DNA of 64,000 bases from Cupriavidus necator (GCF_013141915.1 NZ_SROX01000024.1:20513-84512); one strand, 5' to 3'. Positions 45,391-53,018 are shown, numbered from the stretch's first letter. The notes: a model not told the origin generated them from the letters alone. Program-made: numbers and translations.

Positions 45391-47007
45391 ATGAGCAAGC
45401 CAGATATATCGAAGTTGGGAAGTCTCTCGCCGTTTGAACTAAAGGATGAGTTGATCAAGCTGGCGGGAAGCGTTTCAAACCGGCTGATGCTGAATGCCGG
45501 ACGTGGTAACCCGAACTTTCTTGCAACGGTTCCACGCCATGGCTTCTGGCAGCTTGGCCTGTTTGCGATGACCGAATCCGAACGGTCCTTTGCATACCTG
45601 ACGGAAGGGGTCGGAGGTTTTCCCCGCAGAGCAGGTATCGAGGAGCGCTTCGATATCTTCACGCGATATCACCGCGACACACCGGGAGTCAAGTTCCTGA
45701 CCGGTGCCGTTTCTTTCGTACGAGACCAGCTCGGCCTGGATGGAGGCGATTTCCTCTATGAAATGTGCGAGGGCATTCTGGCTTGCAACTATCCGGTGCC
45801 GGATCGCATGCTCAGGCTAAGTGAAAAGATCGTCAAGCAATATATCCGGAAGGAAATGATCGGCGCCCATCCGTTCCTGGGCGATTTCGACTTGTACGCG
45901 GTCGAAGGCGGTACGGCCGCGATGACGTATCTGTTTAATTCGATGCGTGTCAACCGCCTTCTCAATGCGGGCGACAAGATCGCCTTGGGCATGCCAATCT
46001 TTACGCCGTATATCGAGATTCCGGAACTGAAGGAATACGAGCTCACCGAAGTGATGATTAATGCAGATCCGGGTGCTGGCTGGCAGTACTCCAACGAGGA
46101 ACTGGACAAGCTGCGCGATCCGAAGGTAAGAGCATTTTTCCTGGTGAACCCGAGCAATCCACCATCGGTGCGAATGAGCGATGAGAGCCTCAACTATCTC
46201 GCTGCCATCGTCAAAGACCGTCCGGATCTTATTATCCTGACCGACGACGTCTATGGCACCTTTGCCGACAACTTCGTGTCGTTGTTTGCCATGTGCCCGA
46301 GGAACACCATCCTGGTGTACTCGTTCTCAAAGTACTTTGGTGCGACCGGCTGGCGACTGGGCGTAATCGCCACCCACAAGTCGAACCTGTTCGATGAAAT
46401 GCTGGCTAAGCTGCCACAAGCTGATCGCCAGGAGCTGAACCATCGCTACGAATCCATTACTACCGAACCGGAGAAGTTGCTGTTTATTGACCGTATTGTT
46501 GCGGACAGCCGCACGGTGGCACTCAATCACACGGCGGGCCTTTCCACACCGCAGCAAGTGCAGATGGTGCTGTTCTCGCTGTTCGCCCTAATGGATTCGA
46601 CGGAAAGCTACAAGAACGCGATGAAGGGGTTGATCCGGACCCGCAAGGCCGCCTTGTATCGCGGCATGGGTGTCGCGGCTGAGCCGGTGGATTCGAACGT
46701 CGTCGACTATTACACGCTGCTCGATGTGGAGCAGCAGAGCCGGGATGTTGGCGAGGATTTTGTCAAGTGGCTGCTTGAATCCGTAGGGCCCCACGAGTTG
46801 TTGTTCCGCCTGGCCGAAGAAGCTGGCGTGGTGCTGCTGCCTGGCAAGGGATTTGGTACGCGACATCCGTCGGGACGGGTTTCTCTGGCCAACCTCAACC
46901 AAGAAGACTACGTGAAGATCGGTCGCAGCGTCCGCAAGCTGCGCGACGAATATCTCGATCGCTACCAGAAATCAGGAGGAAAGATTGACGAGGGAAAAAA
47001 GAAGTAG
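45391..47007 (+). CDS. aspD: aspartate 4-decarboxylase (aspartate transaminase-like)
   Basis: The 538-residue protein is the AspD type of fold-I PLP enzyme, converting L-aspartate to L-alanine and CO2. It has NAGRGNPNFLATVPRHGFWQ near the N-terminus, DDVYGTFADNF for the PLP-ring Asp/Tyr and the Schiff-base Lys K314 in YSFSKYFGATGWRLG. Length and internal sequences fit bifunctional aspartate aminotransferase/4-decarboxylases of Pseudomonas and Alcaligenes type. Together with AspT it completes the proton-motive aspartate/alanine cycle. Confidence 0.93.
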   Translation: MSKPDISKLGSLSPFELKDELIKLAGSVSNRLMLNAGRGNPNFLATVPRHGFWQLGLFAMTESERSFAYLTEGVGGFPRRAGIEERFDIFTRYHRDTPGVKFLTGAVSFVRDQLGLDGGDFLYEMCEGILACNYPVPDRMLRLSEKIVKQYIRKEMIGAHPFLGDFDLYAVEGGTAAMTYLFNSMRVNRLLNAGDKIALGMPIFTPYIEIPELKEYELTEVMINADPGAGWQYSNEELDKLRDPKVRAFFLVNPSNPPSVRMSDESLNYLAAIVKDRPDLIILTDDVYGTFADNFVSLFAMCPRNTILVYSFSKYFGATGWRLGVIATHKSNLFDEMLAKLPQADRQELNHRYESITTEPEKLLFIDRIVADSRTVALNHTAGLSTPQQVQMVLFSLFALMDSTESYKNAMKGLIRTRKAALYRGMGVAAEPVDSNVVDYYTLLDVEQQSRDVGEDFVKWLLESVGPHELLFRLAEEAGVVLLPGKGFGTRHPSGRVSLANLNQEDYVKIGRSVRKLRDEYLDRYQKSGGKIDEGKKK

Positions 47008-47142
47008 ACCTTCAGGCGCGCGGAAGCGCGATGGTGAGACAGAGTGACGAGTTCAGCGGCGGCGCCGGGCGTTTGAGCAAGTAGCCGCCCGACGCCGGGC
47101 GACTGTCATGCAGCTTCATGGTCGCGACCAGCGGCTATGTGC

Positions 47143-47526
47143 TCAGTCTCCCTCGAATACTTCGCTTCGCTTGGCTGGAGGAAAGGCTCCGTTCCACGGG
47201 TCGGCGCTATACAAGATGGAGTAATCGGTCGGGAACAGTCCCTTGAATGGTTCTGGGTATTGGAAGGCGGGGACGGGGACCAATTCGCCGTGTCTGTTTA
47301 CCCGGAAAGCCTCGACGAGCCGGGCGTTGCCGGCGAGCCCTTGGCCAAAGACGTAGTAGTAAGTGCTCGAGTTCCAGGTCAGTGACCGAGCCTTGTATGG
47401 CCCTATGATCCCGAGCGGCACACTGTAACTTAGGCATGCCTCACGCGCTTCGCGCAGGTATTGCAACTTGGTAAGCCGCTTTGTGCGGAGCGGATGAGGG
47501 TCGGGGAGCCGGCGTCGTGTATTCAT
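47143..47526 (-). CDS. hypothetical protein
   Basis: This 127-residue frame starts with a basic, Arg-rich segment followed by a Tyr-rich soluble part (SLTWNSSTYYYVFGQGLAG, ADPWNGAFPPAKRSE). No family is recognised and the ribosome-binding site is weak. It lies beside a decayed insertion sequence, so it may be a remnant. Confidence 0.4.
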   Translation of the reverse strand: MNTRRRLPDPHPLRTKRLTKLQYLREAREACLSYSVPLGIIGPYKARSLTWNSSTYYYVFGQGLAGNARLVEAFRVNRHGELVPVPAFQYPEPFKGLFPTDYSILYSADPWNGAFPPAKRSEVFEGD

Positions 47527-47866
47527 ACCGTCTTTACTTGCAGGGTAGGCCGACTGAGTAATGTTACCGGACAGCTTTAGGTTAGAGGACTTCGCAAGGG
47601 TGACATTACTAAAAACGGCCCACATTCGCTGTCAAAACTAAAGTCAAATGCCAGTCCGAACGTGCTTTTTGTGCGGGGTTGAATGCTTTGCTGGGGGATG
47701 GTGACGACTGTCGCGCTGCGCCTGCACCTGCGCCGTGATGGCCAGCACGTGCCCGGCCGCTTTTGCTCGACGATCGCGCCCTGCTGAATCGCGCCGAGCC
47801 GGTCAAAGGTGGTGTAGGGGAGGGACGCGCCGTGGGCCACAGCTCGATGCGCCCGTCCGGGTACTT

Positions 47867-48238
47867 GTCCTCGTCGCCGCGCAGCGGCCGGCGCGCATCG
47901 AAGTCGCGTCTGGGCACCTTGGCGAAGCGCGCATTGAAGTCGGCGATGAAATGCGGCGCAAAACCGTTGGCGGCGTCCATGGTGCTGATCCCGCGCAGCC
48001 GCAGCTCCTTGACCAGCTGGTCCTGCAACGTGCCGTTCATGCGCTCCACGCGGCCCTTGGCCGGGCTCGAATTGGCACTCAGTATGTCGATATTGAGCTC
48101 GAACAGCGCGCGTCCGAACTGGGTGTGGCCGCGGCCTTCGGCGCTGTCCTTCGCGTTGACGCGGAAGATGCCGGCCTTGTCTGAGTAAAACGCCATCGGC
48201 TTGCCGCGGCGCTCGAACCGACGGAAAGTCGCCAGCAT
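47867..48238 (-). pseudogene. ISNCY (IS1202-group) transposase remnant
   Basis: About 124 codons encode the integrase-core C-terminal half of an ISNCY-type transposase: GKPMAFYSDKAGIFRVNAKD, TQFGRALFELNIDILSANSS, the 'AKGRVERMNGTLQDQLVKELR' block with the catalytic Glu, and FIADFNARFAKVP. The N-terminal half is missing and the 3' part (down to about 47640) is out of frame. It ends next to the short repeats that lie beside dif. Confidence 0.85.
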
Positions 48239-48254
48239 GCCAGCTCCGGCAAGA

Positions 48255-48302
48255 AGGTACGACATGTCTACTTGGTCTAGGTACGACAATTCTATTTAGC
48301 CC
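48255..48302. repeat. two 24-bp tandem repeats, likely IS end
   Basis: Two units starting AGGTACGACA (48255-48278 and 48279-48302) share the pattern AGGTACGACA-NN-TCTA-Y-TT. ISNCY/IS1202-type elements carry such short repeats at their ends, so this is probably the terminus of the decayed element. It stops about 10 bp before dif. Confidence 0.6.
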
Positions 48303-48312
48303 TGACATCTTT

Positions 48313-48340
48313 GTTGCGCATAATGTATATTATGTTAAAT
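48313..48340 (+). other. dif site, serving as attL of the prophage
   Basis: The 28 bases consist of an 11-bp XerC arm GTTGCGCATAA, the central TGTATA and the 11-bp XerD arm TTATGTTAAAT. This differs from the E. coli dif at only one position (G to T at position 2). XerCD resolve chromosome dimers here. The central region and XerD arm are repeated at 59752-59768, at the far end of the phage genome, so this complete dif is also the left junction. Confidence 0.93.
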
Positions 48341-48354
48341 CGACTCTGTGGGAC
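48341..48354. repeat. left inner end, inverted repeat of 59736-59749
   Basis: CGACTCTGTGGGAC immediately follows the dif core. Its reverse complement matches 59736-59749 at 13 of 14 positions. In the circular genome the two copies would frame the attP core symmetrically. Confidence 0.85.
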
Positions 48355-48438
48355 GCCAATGTATAGCCGGCGCGGCTTTCAGGAAGAAAACCCCTCTCGC
48401 GCATGATGCGCGCCACGGCCGCCCCGACTCATATTTCC

Positions 48439-48463
48439 AAGCCCGGCACAGACCGGGCTTTTT
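48439..48463 (+). terminator. intrinsic terminator upstream of the HTH-like gene
   Basis: AAGCCCGG and CCGGGCTT form an 8-bp stem with a 6-nt loop, followed by T residues up to 48463. In the circular phage genome it would lie downstream of the repressor gene; in the prophage it insulates against host transcripts. Confidence 0.8.
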
Positions 48464-48479
48464 CATATAACGGGTCATC

Positions 48480-48821
48480 ATGTCTTCACAACACGCGAAT
48501 TTTTTGGAGTTCCAACACTGGGCGCGCAGCATCCCGCCCGCACTGCTTGCGCGCTACCTGCGCTGCTCGCCGGCCACGGCGCGCGCCTGGCAGTCAGGCA
48601 AGCGCCCGGCGCCCTGGTGGGCCGTCCACGTACTACGGCTCGACAAGATCGAGCGCGACGAAATGGCCCGCCAAATGGGCTACGCGCACCTGTTGCCCAA
48701 GCTGGGAATCGTCAGCGGTGACGTGATCCAGTTCCGGCCACGGCGCGCGCAGCCGAAGCCTGCGCCGGCTCGGCCGGCCAGCGTCACGCCGATGCCGGAA
48801 CCCGGCCAGATGCAAGCCTAG
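48480..48821 (+). CDS. putative HTH-type phage regulatory protein
   Basis: The 113-residue protein contains a helix-turn-helix-like stretch (ALLARYLRCSPATARAWQSG, about residues 21-40), followed by 'KRPAPWWAVHVLRLDKIERDE' and a basic Pro-rich tail. Proteins with this 'C-x-x-TAR-x-W-x-x-GKR-x-x-PWW' pattern occur in small phages and are thought to be DNA-binding. It is convergent with the lipoprotein gene, overlapping by four bases, and in the circular form would follow the repressor gene on the same strand. Confidence 0.55.
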   Translation: MSSQHANFLEFQHWARSIPPALLARYLRCSPATARAWQSGKRPAPWWAVHVLRLDKIERDEMARQMGYAHLLPKLGIVSGDVIQFRPRRAQPKPAPARPASVTPMPEPGQMQA

Positions 48822-49174
48822 TCCTTGCCGATGGACGTGGTTTTCCAGAAGCCGTCTGGCAGGCCTGTCGTTTCCTCCATCGAGGTTCGTTCGCCGTAGC
48901 CTTCCGGCATATTCTTGGCCTGCCACGCCGGCAGGCATCCCCGGAAGGTTGGAACACAGGCCGGCTCTTCTTCCTCGGCCGGCTTTGCCAGCATCGACAG
49001 GGCCATATGCGCACCAGTGCCCGCCGCCGATACCGTGCCGCTGTACGGGTCCTTCTTCATCAGTTCCGCGGCGCCTCGCGCTACCTGCTGCATCTGCTCC
49101 TCAGTGCCGGTGTATCGGATGGTCCCGCACCCCGCCACAGCCAGCACCGCAACACCCGCCAGAATCCTTCGCAT
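48818..49174 (-). CDS. prophage lipoprotein, possible moron
   Basis: The 118-residue product has a lipobox (LAVAGC, Cys at 16) and a soluble part with a hydrophobic middle and three further cysteines. It is the last minus-strand gene and is separated from the late operon by the terminator at 49207-49230, so it may have its own expression. A role in lysis (outer-membrane spanin-like) or in superinfection exclusion is possible; sequence alone does not decide. Confidence 0.6.
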   Translation of the reverse strand: MRRILAGVAVLAVAGCGTIRYTGTEEQMQQVARGAAELMKKDPYSGTVSAAGTGAHMALSMLAKPAEEEEPACVPTFRGCLPAWQAKNMPEGYGERTSMEETTGLPDGFWKTTSIGKD

Positions 49175-49206
49175 AACCCCTCCCGTTGTTTTCCGGCAGT
49201 GTAACG

Positions 49207-49230
49207 AAAAAAGCCCGGCCGAAGCCGGGC
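49207..49230 (-). terminator. terminator ending the late operon
   Basis: On the minus strand GCCCGGC-TTCG-GCCGGGC forms a perfect 7-bp stem with a TTCG tetraloop, followed by TTTTTT. It lies between the 22-residue basic gene and the lipoprotein gene. Confidence 0.9.
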
Positions 49231-49256
49231 AATCCCCTGTGCAGCGCGATACCTGG

Positions 49257-49325
49257 TCAGCGCTTCTTGCGCTTCCTGAACTGGCCGTTTGCCTTGCGCG
49301 GCGGCAGTCGTTTCTTGGTTGCCAT
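49257..49325 (-). CDS. 22-residue highly basic peptide
   Basis: The frame encodes 22 residues, of which eleven are Lys or Arg, beginning MATKKRLPPRKANG and ending RKRKKR. An excellent ribosome-binding site (AGGAGAG, five bases upstream) and its place at the end of the operon support translation. It may bind nucleic acid or the inner face of a membrane, like the tiny structural peptides of membrane-containing phages. The function is inference. Confidence 0.6.
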   Translation of the reverse strand: MATKKRLPPRKANGQFRKRKKR

Positions 49326-49339
49326 GCTCTCTCCTGTTG

Positions 49340-49516
49340 TCACCACAATACGCGGCCCTGCTGATCCTTCAGCGTGACCGTCCCTTGATCTGCAATCCAC
49401 GCCTTGAGCCCCGGGAAGCGCGACAGGATGATGGCGGCGCAGATGACGCCCCCGATCACGATCAGCGTTTCCCGGCCAATCTCGGCCGGCGTGGGGATAA
49501 TGGCCTTCACGTTCAT
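49340..49516 (-). CDS. small membrane protein (58 aa)
   Basis: A single membrane segment (LIVIGGVICAAIILSRF, about 18-34) is followed by a short soluble tail ending in LKDQQGRVLW. The start overlaps the preceding stop as ATGA, indicating translational coupling. It could be a virion membrane protein or part of the lysis set next to the holin-like gene. Confidence 0.65.
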   Translation of the reverse strand: MNVKAIIPTPAEIGRETLIVIGGVICAAIILSRFPGLKAWIADQGTVTLKDQQGRVLW

Positions 49517-49650
49517 TCGCCAATGCCCAGCTTTGCCTCTATCCTCGCGAGGCGGGTTTCCAGGCGCACCACGTAGCGGAAGCCGAACAGCGGCACCCCC
49601 AGCAGATTGACGACGCCGCAGGCGAGCGCTACCGCTTCCGCCGCTGCCAT
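49513..49650 (-). CDS. small membrane protein (45 aa)
   Basis: The frame gives 45 residues with one hydrophobic segment (VALACGVVNLLGVPLFGF, about 7-24) and a charged helical tail (RLETRLARIEAKLG). It overlaps the preceding gene as TAATG and the next as ATGA. This short coupled arrangement is typical of phage lysis or membrane cassettes. Confidence 0.65.
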   Translation of the reverse strand: MAAAEAVALACGVVNLLGVPLFGFRYVVRLETRLARIEAKLGIGE

Positions 49651-49817
49651 TACTCGCCCCGGCCTTCCGGCAGGAACACCGCCACCGCGCCGGCCAGCGC
49701 CACGCCGGCACCTTCGATTGCGTGCAGCTTAGTCGGGTCGATGCCAAAGAACGCGCCTAGGCACGTCAACGCCGCCCAGGTGGACGGCTCGCGCAGGCGT
49801 TGTAGGATGAATTTCAA
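49650..49817 (-). CDS. holin-like small membrane protein, TTG start
   Basis: The 55-residue product (MKFILQRLREPSTWAAL, then two short hydrophobic stretches, ending AVAVFLPEGRGE) resembles small phage holin-like proteins that begin 'LLQRLREPSTWAGL'. There is no ATG; I use the TTG at 49817 because AGGAG lies six bases upstream. It overlaps the preceding gene by four bases. It would permeabilise the inner membrane for the transglycosylase encoded upstream. Confidence 0.65.
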   Translation of the reverse strand: MKFILQRLREPSTWAALTCLGAFFGIDPTKLHAIEGAGVALAGAVAVFLPEGRGE

Positions 49818-50263
49818 GATGCTCTCCTGATACGCGGGTACACGAAAGCCGCACCGCCCGCATTCTCGGTCACGACCCATGGATTGATTGGCCGGCTGGC
49901 AATGGTGCCCATCCAGTCGGACAGCGGCGCCGGATCGCCGTAGATCGGGTAATCGGTACGCAGCCCATCCGACAGCGAACTGAGGAAGGCGCCAGCGGGG
50001 CATGCGAACGACGCATCTAACGTGCGCCCTTCCGCAATGGCCCGCTCGCACTCTGTCATGTCGGTGCGCGGCACGCCCAAGGCATCCCCGATGCCGAACA
50101 CGATGCCCTTACCGCCCTCCACCACCGCACCGCCCAGCGCCTGGCCGAGATTGCCCGCCGCACCCGCAACCGCAGCGCCCAGCCCGCCGTTTTTTTTTAC
50201 GACAAAGGCGATCGCGGCGATTGCTCCGGCGGCCAGCAGCAGCTTTGCGGTGGTGTCTTTCAT
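49814..50263 (-). CDS. prophage membrane protein (149 aa)
   Basis: A hydrophobic N-terminus (LLLAAGAIAAIAFVV, residues 8-22) is followed by a Gly/Ala-rich region and a soluble C-terminal half with two Cys (MTECERAIAEG and SFACPAGAFLS). The pattern suggests an inner-membrane or virion-membrane protein with an exposed domain. No family is recognised. Confidence 0.65.
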   Translation of the reverse strand: MKDTTAKLLLAAGAIAAIAFVVKKNGGLGAAVAGAAGNLGQALGGAVVEGGKGIVFGIGDALGVPRTDMTECERAIAEGRTLDASFACPAGAFLSSLSDGLRTDYPIYGDPAPLSDWMGTIASRPINPWVVTENAGGAAFVYPRIRRAS

Positions 50264-50264
50264 G

Positions 50265-50759
50265 TCAGCCACCGAAGCCCGGGTACTGCACCAGGGAACC
50301 GAAGCCGTAGGCGCCATTGAGGCCGCCGATTTCCCGGTCGGTCAGGCCGCTCATCGATTCTTCGAAATTGCCGTAGCCATTGTTGAAGTTCGAGACGTTG
50401 TAGCCGCTTCCGCCGAAGATGCCGCCCACCGCTTCGGTGCCACCGCCGCTGTAGATCGCATCCGGCGAGCCAGTTCCGAAGATGTTGCCCAGCGAGAAGC
50501 CACTACCAGTGCCAGACGGCCCACCGCCCCCGCCCAGGCCGCGCAGCCCTCCAAGGATCGATCCGACCACGCCCACACCCATCTGCGTGTAGGCCAAATC
50601 GCGCTGTACCTTCATATCGGGCCGCAGTTGCGCCGCCGTGCCCACCGGCACGCCGCCGGCCACCGCCGCGCGCGAGCGCAGCGCGAGGAACGCCATCGCG
50701 CCCACCGCCGCCAGCATCAAAAGATCGGGGCCACCGCCCCCTGCCGCTGCCTTAGCCAT
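50265..50759 (-). CDS. prophage glycine-rich membrane protein (164 aa)
   Basis: The protein has one N-terminal membrane segment (LLMLAAVGAMAFLALRS, about 14-30) and a long Gly/Ser/Asn-rich C-terminal portion (GLRGLGGGGGPSGTG, YNVSNFNNGYGNF). Its start overlaps the transglycosylase stop. It could be a flexible virion protein. There is no identifiable homology. Confidence 0.65.
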   Translation of the reverse strand: MAKAAAGGGGPDLLMLAAVGAMAFLALRSRAAVAGGVPVGTAAQLRPDMKVQRDLAYTQMGVGVVGSILGGLRGLGGGGGPSGTGSGFSLGNIFGTGSPDAIYSGGGTEAVGGIFGGSGYNVSNFNNGYGNFEESMSGLTDREIGGLNGAYGFGSLVQYPGFGG

Positions 50760-51387
50760 ACACCACACCCCCTGCCGCCTCGTATGCGGCTTGCAATCGG
50801 TTCAGCGCCACTTCCGGCTGGCCGTAGCCGGCGCCGGGCATGCTCGCCCAAATCTTGCGCACCTTGCGCACCGCCAGCGCAAAGCGGCCGGCGTCCACAT
50901 CGCCCAGGGCGCCCGCCTCGCGGATCAGTTCCAGCGCCGCCGCGTCCTGGCTGGCCGGCGTGAAATCCGACAGGCCCAGCCGGGCCGCCAGCGTGTCCCA
51001 CGTCCTGCGCAGGAACTGATACGCGCCCGCCGCGCTGCTGCTGATCGGCTTGCCGTTGGACAGTGCCGTCACCACCTGGCGCGGATGGTCCGCGAAGGAC
51101 TCGAACAGGCCGCCGCCAAACAGCGTGCGATATCCATTGGCGCCCGCCGTGCCTTCTGCGGTGCGGATCATCATCAGGAAGGCGGCGCGGTTGCTCGCGG
51201 CTTGTCCCATGTCGGTTTCCTCAGTGCCCCCGAAGATCGCGCCCTCGGTGGCGTCGTAAAACAGGTTTTCAGCCTGGTCGATGAAGTCCGGCGACTGCGC
51301 GCCGGGTTCCTCGCTGCGCTGCCAGTCACGCCACACCACGTAGCCCACGGCGGCGAGTGCCAGCAGCGCGAACTCGTAGCGGGTCAT
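50752..51387 (-). CDS. membrane-anchored lambda-type lytic transglycosylase
   Basis: The 211-residue protein has an N-terminal membrane anchor (YEFALLALAAVGYVVW) and then a domain like the lambda R endolysin (GH104). It contains RAAFLMMIRTAEGT with the catalytic Glu E78, GGGLFESFADHPRQVV, SSSAAGAYQFLRRTWD and the IWASMPGAGYGQPE end. It cleaves peptidoglycan. The anchor and the position among structural genes suggest a virion-associated enzyme for entry (as P7 of PRD1), an exit enzyme working with the nearby holin-like protein, or both. Confidence 0.85.
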   Translation of the reverse strand: MTRYEFALLALAAVGYVVWRDWQRSEEPGAQSPDFIDQAENLFYDATEGAIFGGTEETDMGQAASNRAAFLMMIRTAEGTAGANGYRTLFGGGLFESFADHPRQVVTALSNGKPISSSAAGAYQFLRRTWDTLAARLGLSDFTPASQDAAALELIREAGALGDVDAGRFALAVRKVRKIWASMPGAGYGQPEVALNRLQAAYEAAGGVVYG

Positions 51388-52130
51388 CAGATGGTTTCCT
51401 CGACCATATCTGCGTACATGTACACGTCGCCCGCAAGCACGGACGACTGCGCGGTGATGCCATATCCGGGCAGCAGTACCAGAGGCCGCTTAGGCTCATA
51501 GCTGAAACTGTTCGTCAGCGTAATGATCCCTTGTCCAGCGGATGGTGTCGCACTATTGGCGGCCCGGATTTCCCCGGCGCCCGCCGCTCCGCCGCTCAGT
51601 TTCGCGGCGAGGTTTCCCCCAAGCGTGCGCGCTACCGACTCGTACACCAGATTGCAAGAGGTAGACCCCGCGCCGTTCACGCTATAGACGCGCTCAACGA
51701 TCAGCCGCTTGCCGCTCCCTGCCGGGTTCCACAGTTGAACAAAGGCATACTGCCCCGCAACTGGTCCCTGATACTTGCTCATGTACTGCGCCTGGCCGGT
51801 CAGCGTCAGCGAACGCGACGTGTCAATGACGTTCACATCGCCGCTGATGCGCTGGTCGAAGAAATCACCCGAGCCGATCAGCAGATATCCCGACAGCGCC
51901 ACGCTGCCGCGATTGAACACCACCCAGCGCGTGACCTGCTCGCTGAATCGGAAGCCCTGCCCCGGCTTGAGGCTGATGTTGCCTTGCGCATAGTTCGGGC
52001 GAATCTCGATCTGCGCAAAGGGATCTGTGGCGCTGATGAACTGCACCCGATCACCGGCCACGTCGATGTTCTGTGCACCGCCAGCGGGAATGTTCAGGTC
52101 GTACTGCTGTACCGATTCGATGATGCCCAC
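51387..52130 (-). CDS. putative virion structural protein (247 aa)
   Basis: The 247-residue protein is beta-rich with no membrane segment: DVAGDRVQFISATDPFAQIE, then GQGFRFSEQVTRWVVFNRGS, then a C-terminal GYGITAQSSVLAGDVYMYAD. The layout resembles capsid-associated or vertex proteins. In PM2 the spike P1 is encoded in the structural operon, so this may be its counterpart, but I have no direct similarity. The start shares one base with the transglycosylase stop region. Confidence 0.6.
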   Translation of the reverse strand: MGIIESVQQYDLNIPAGGAQNIDVAGDRVQFISATDPFAQIEIRPNYAQGNISLKPGQGFRFSEQVTRWVVFNRGSVALSGYLLIGSGDFFDQRISGDVNVIDTSRSLTLTGQAQYMSKYQGPVAGQYAFVQLWNPAGSGKRLIVERVYSVNGAGSTSCNLVYESVARTLGGNLAAKLSGGAAGAGEIRAANSATPSAGQGIITLTNSFSYEPKRPLVLLPGYGITAQSSVLAGDVYMYADMVEETI

Positions 52131-52132
52131 GC

Positions 52133-52600
52133 TTACCCCTTGATTTTGCTGACGGCCACGATGCCGGCGAGCACCAGCCCGCCCGCAACCAGGAACTTCT
52201 GGCCGGTGCCGATTTCCTGCACGTTCTGGTAAGCCTGCGCCACGTTCTTCGTGGCCGTTTCGTTCACCGCCTTGGCGGTGTCAGTCGTCGCCTTGGCGAA
52301 ATCGATCAGCTTGCCCATGCCCGACAGCAGGCCATCGGCGTTGATCTTGGATTGCTCCAAATTCAGCTTGAGGCCATCGCGCGCCAGCCCTACCGCATCG
52401 GCCGTGGACTTGTATGTCGTTTCCGTGCTGCCCTTGGCGAAATCGAACGCCGCCGCCACGGAGCCGGCATCGGTATAGCTCAGGTTGGCCGTTACGGCAT
52501 TGCCGTCGCCAGACACCGAAATGCCGCCATCGTTGACCGTGCGGCGGTCTACGTTGTTCGTCGTCGCAGCCGTGCTGCTGCTATTGCTCGACTTGCGCAT
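52133..52600 (-). CDS. prophage structural protein with coiled coil and C-terminal anchor
   Basis: The 155-residue protein has a Ser/Thr/Asn-rich start, a long helical, coiled-coil-like middle (LKLNLEQSKINADGLLSGMG) and a C-terminal membrane segment (FLVAGGLVLAGIVAVSKIKG). It looks like a virion-membrane protein projecting to the capsid. Its start lies inside the previous gene, overlapping by 20 bp. Confidence 0.6.
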   Translation of the reverse strand: MRKSSNSSSTAATTNNVDRRTVNDGGISVSGDGNAVTANLSYTDAGSVAAAFDFAKGSTETTYKSTADAVGLARDGLKLNLEQSKINADGLLSGMGKLIDFAKATTDTAKAVNETATKNVAQAYQNVQEIGTGQKFLVAGGLVLAGIVAVSKIKG

Positions 52601-53015
52601 GGTTCACCTTGTTTCGCTTGCGCAGCGTCACGGCATCCATGCCATAGCCTGCTGCCTGCAGTTTCTTAATCAGCCCCTTGCGCCGCGTCGTCACCGTCAC
52701 GGCATCAAAGTGCCTGCATTGAAGCTCGATCAGCGGCAGCACTTCCGCCACCAAATCGACATCCGCGCGGCCATGCGCGAGCGCAATCTCCGCCTCGGTC
52801 GTATGGTCATGCGTCAGTGCCACCAGCACGTACCACAGCACCGGTTCGCCATCACGGAAGACGCGGCAGAACACGCCGCCGCGCACGCCCTCTACCGGGT
52901 CCATCAGTCCCCCGCTGGTGTCGTACTTCGCCTTGCCAGCGAACGCCGCGCGCACTTCTGCGGCGTGCTGGTCGGTCCACTCTTCGGGCCGAATCTCGAT
53001 GCGCGTATCGGTCAT
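52581..53015 (-). CDS. prophage soluble protein, GNAT-like shape
   Basis: The 144-residue protein has charged and beta-rich segments (GGVFCRVFRDGEPVLWYVLVALTH, HFDAVTVTTRRKGLIKKLQAAGYG) reminiscent of the fold of small acetyltransferase-like proteins. No clear acetyl-CoA motif is seen. Located among structural genes, it may be an assembly factor. The function is unknown. Confidence 0.5.
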   Translation of the reverse strand: MTDTRIEIRPEEWTDQHAAEVRAAFAGKAKYDTSGGLMDPVEGVRGGVFCRVFRDGEPVLWYVLVALTHDHTTEAEIALAHGRADVDLVAEVLPLIELQCRHFDAVTVTTRRKGLIKKLQAAGYGMDAVTLRKRNKVNHAQVEQ

Positions 53016-53018
53016 GGC

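Noticed and set aside
47008..47142. Minus-strand tail resembling the end of a sensor kinase (LTIALPRA)
   Set aside because: Only a few residues fit; too short to support.
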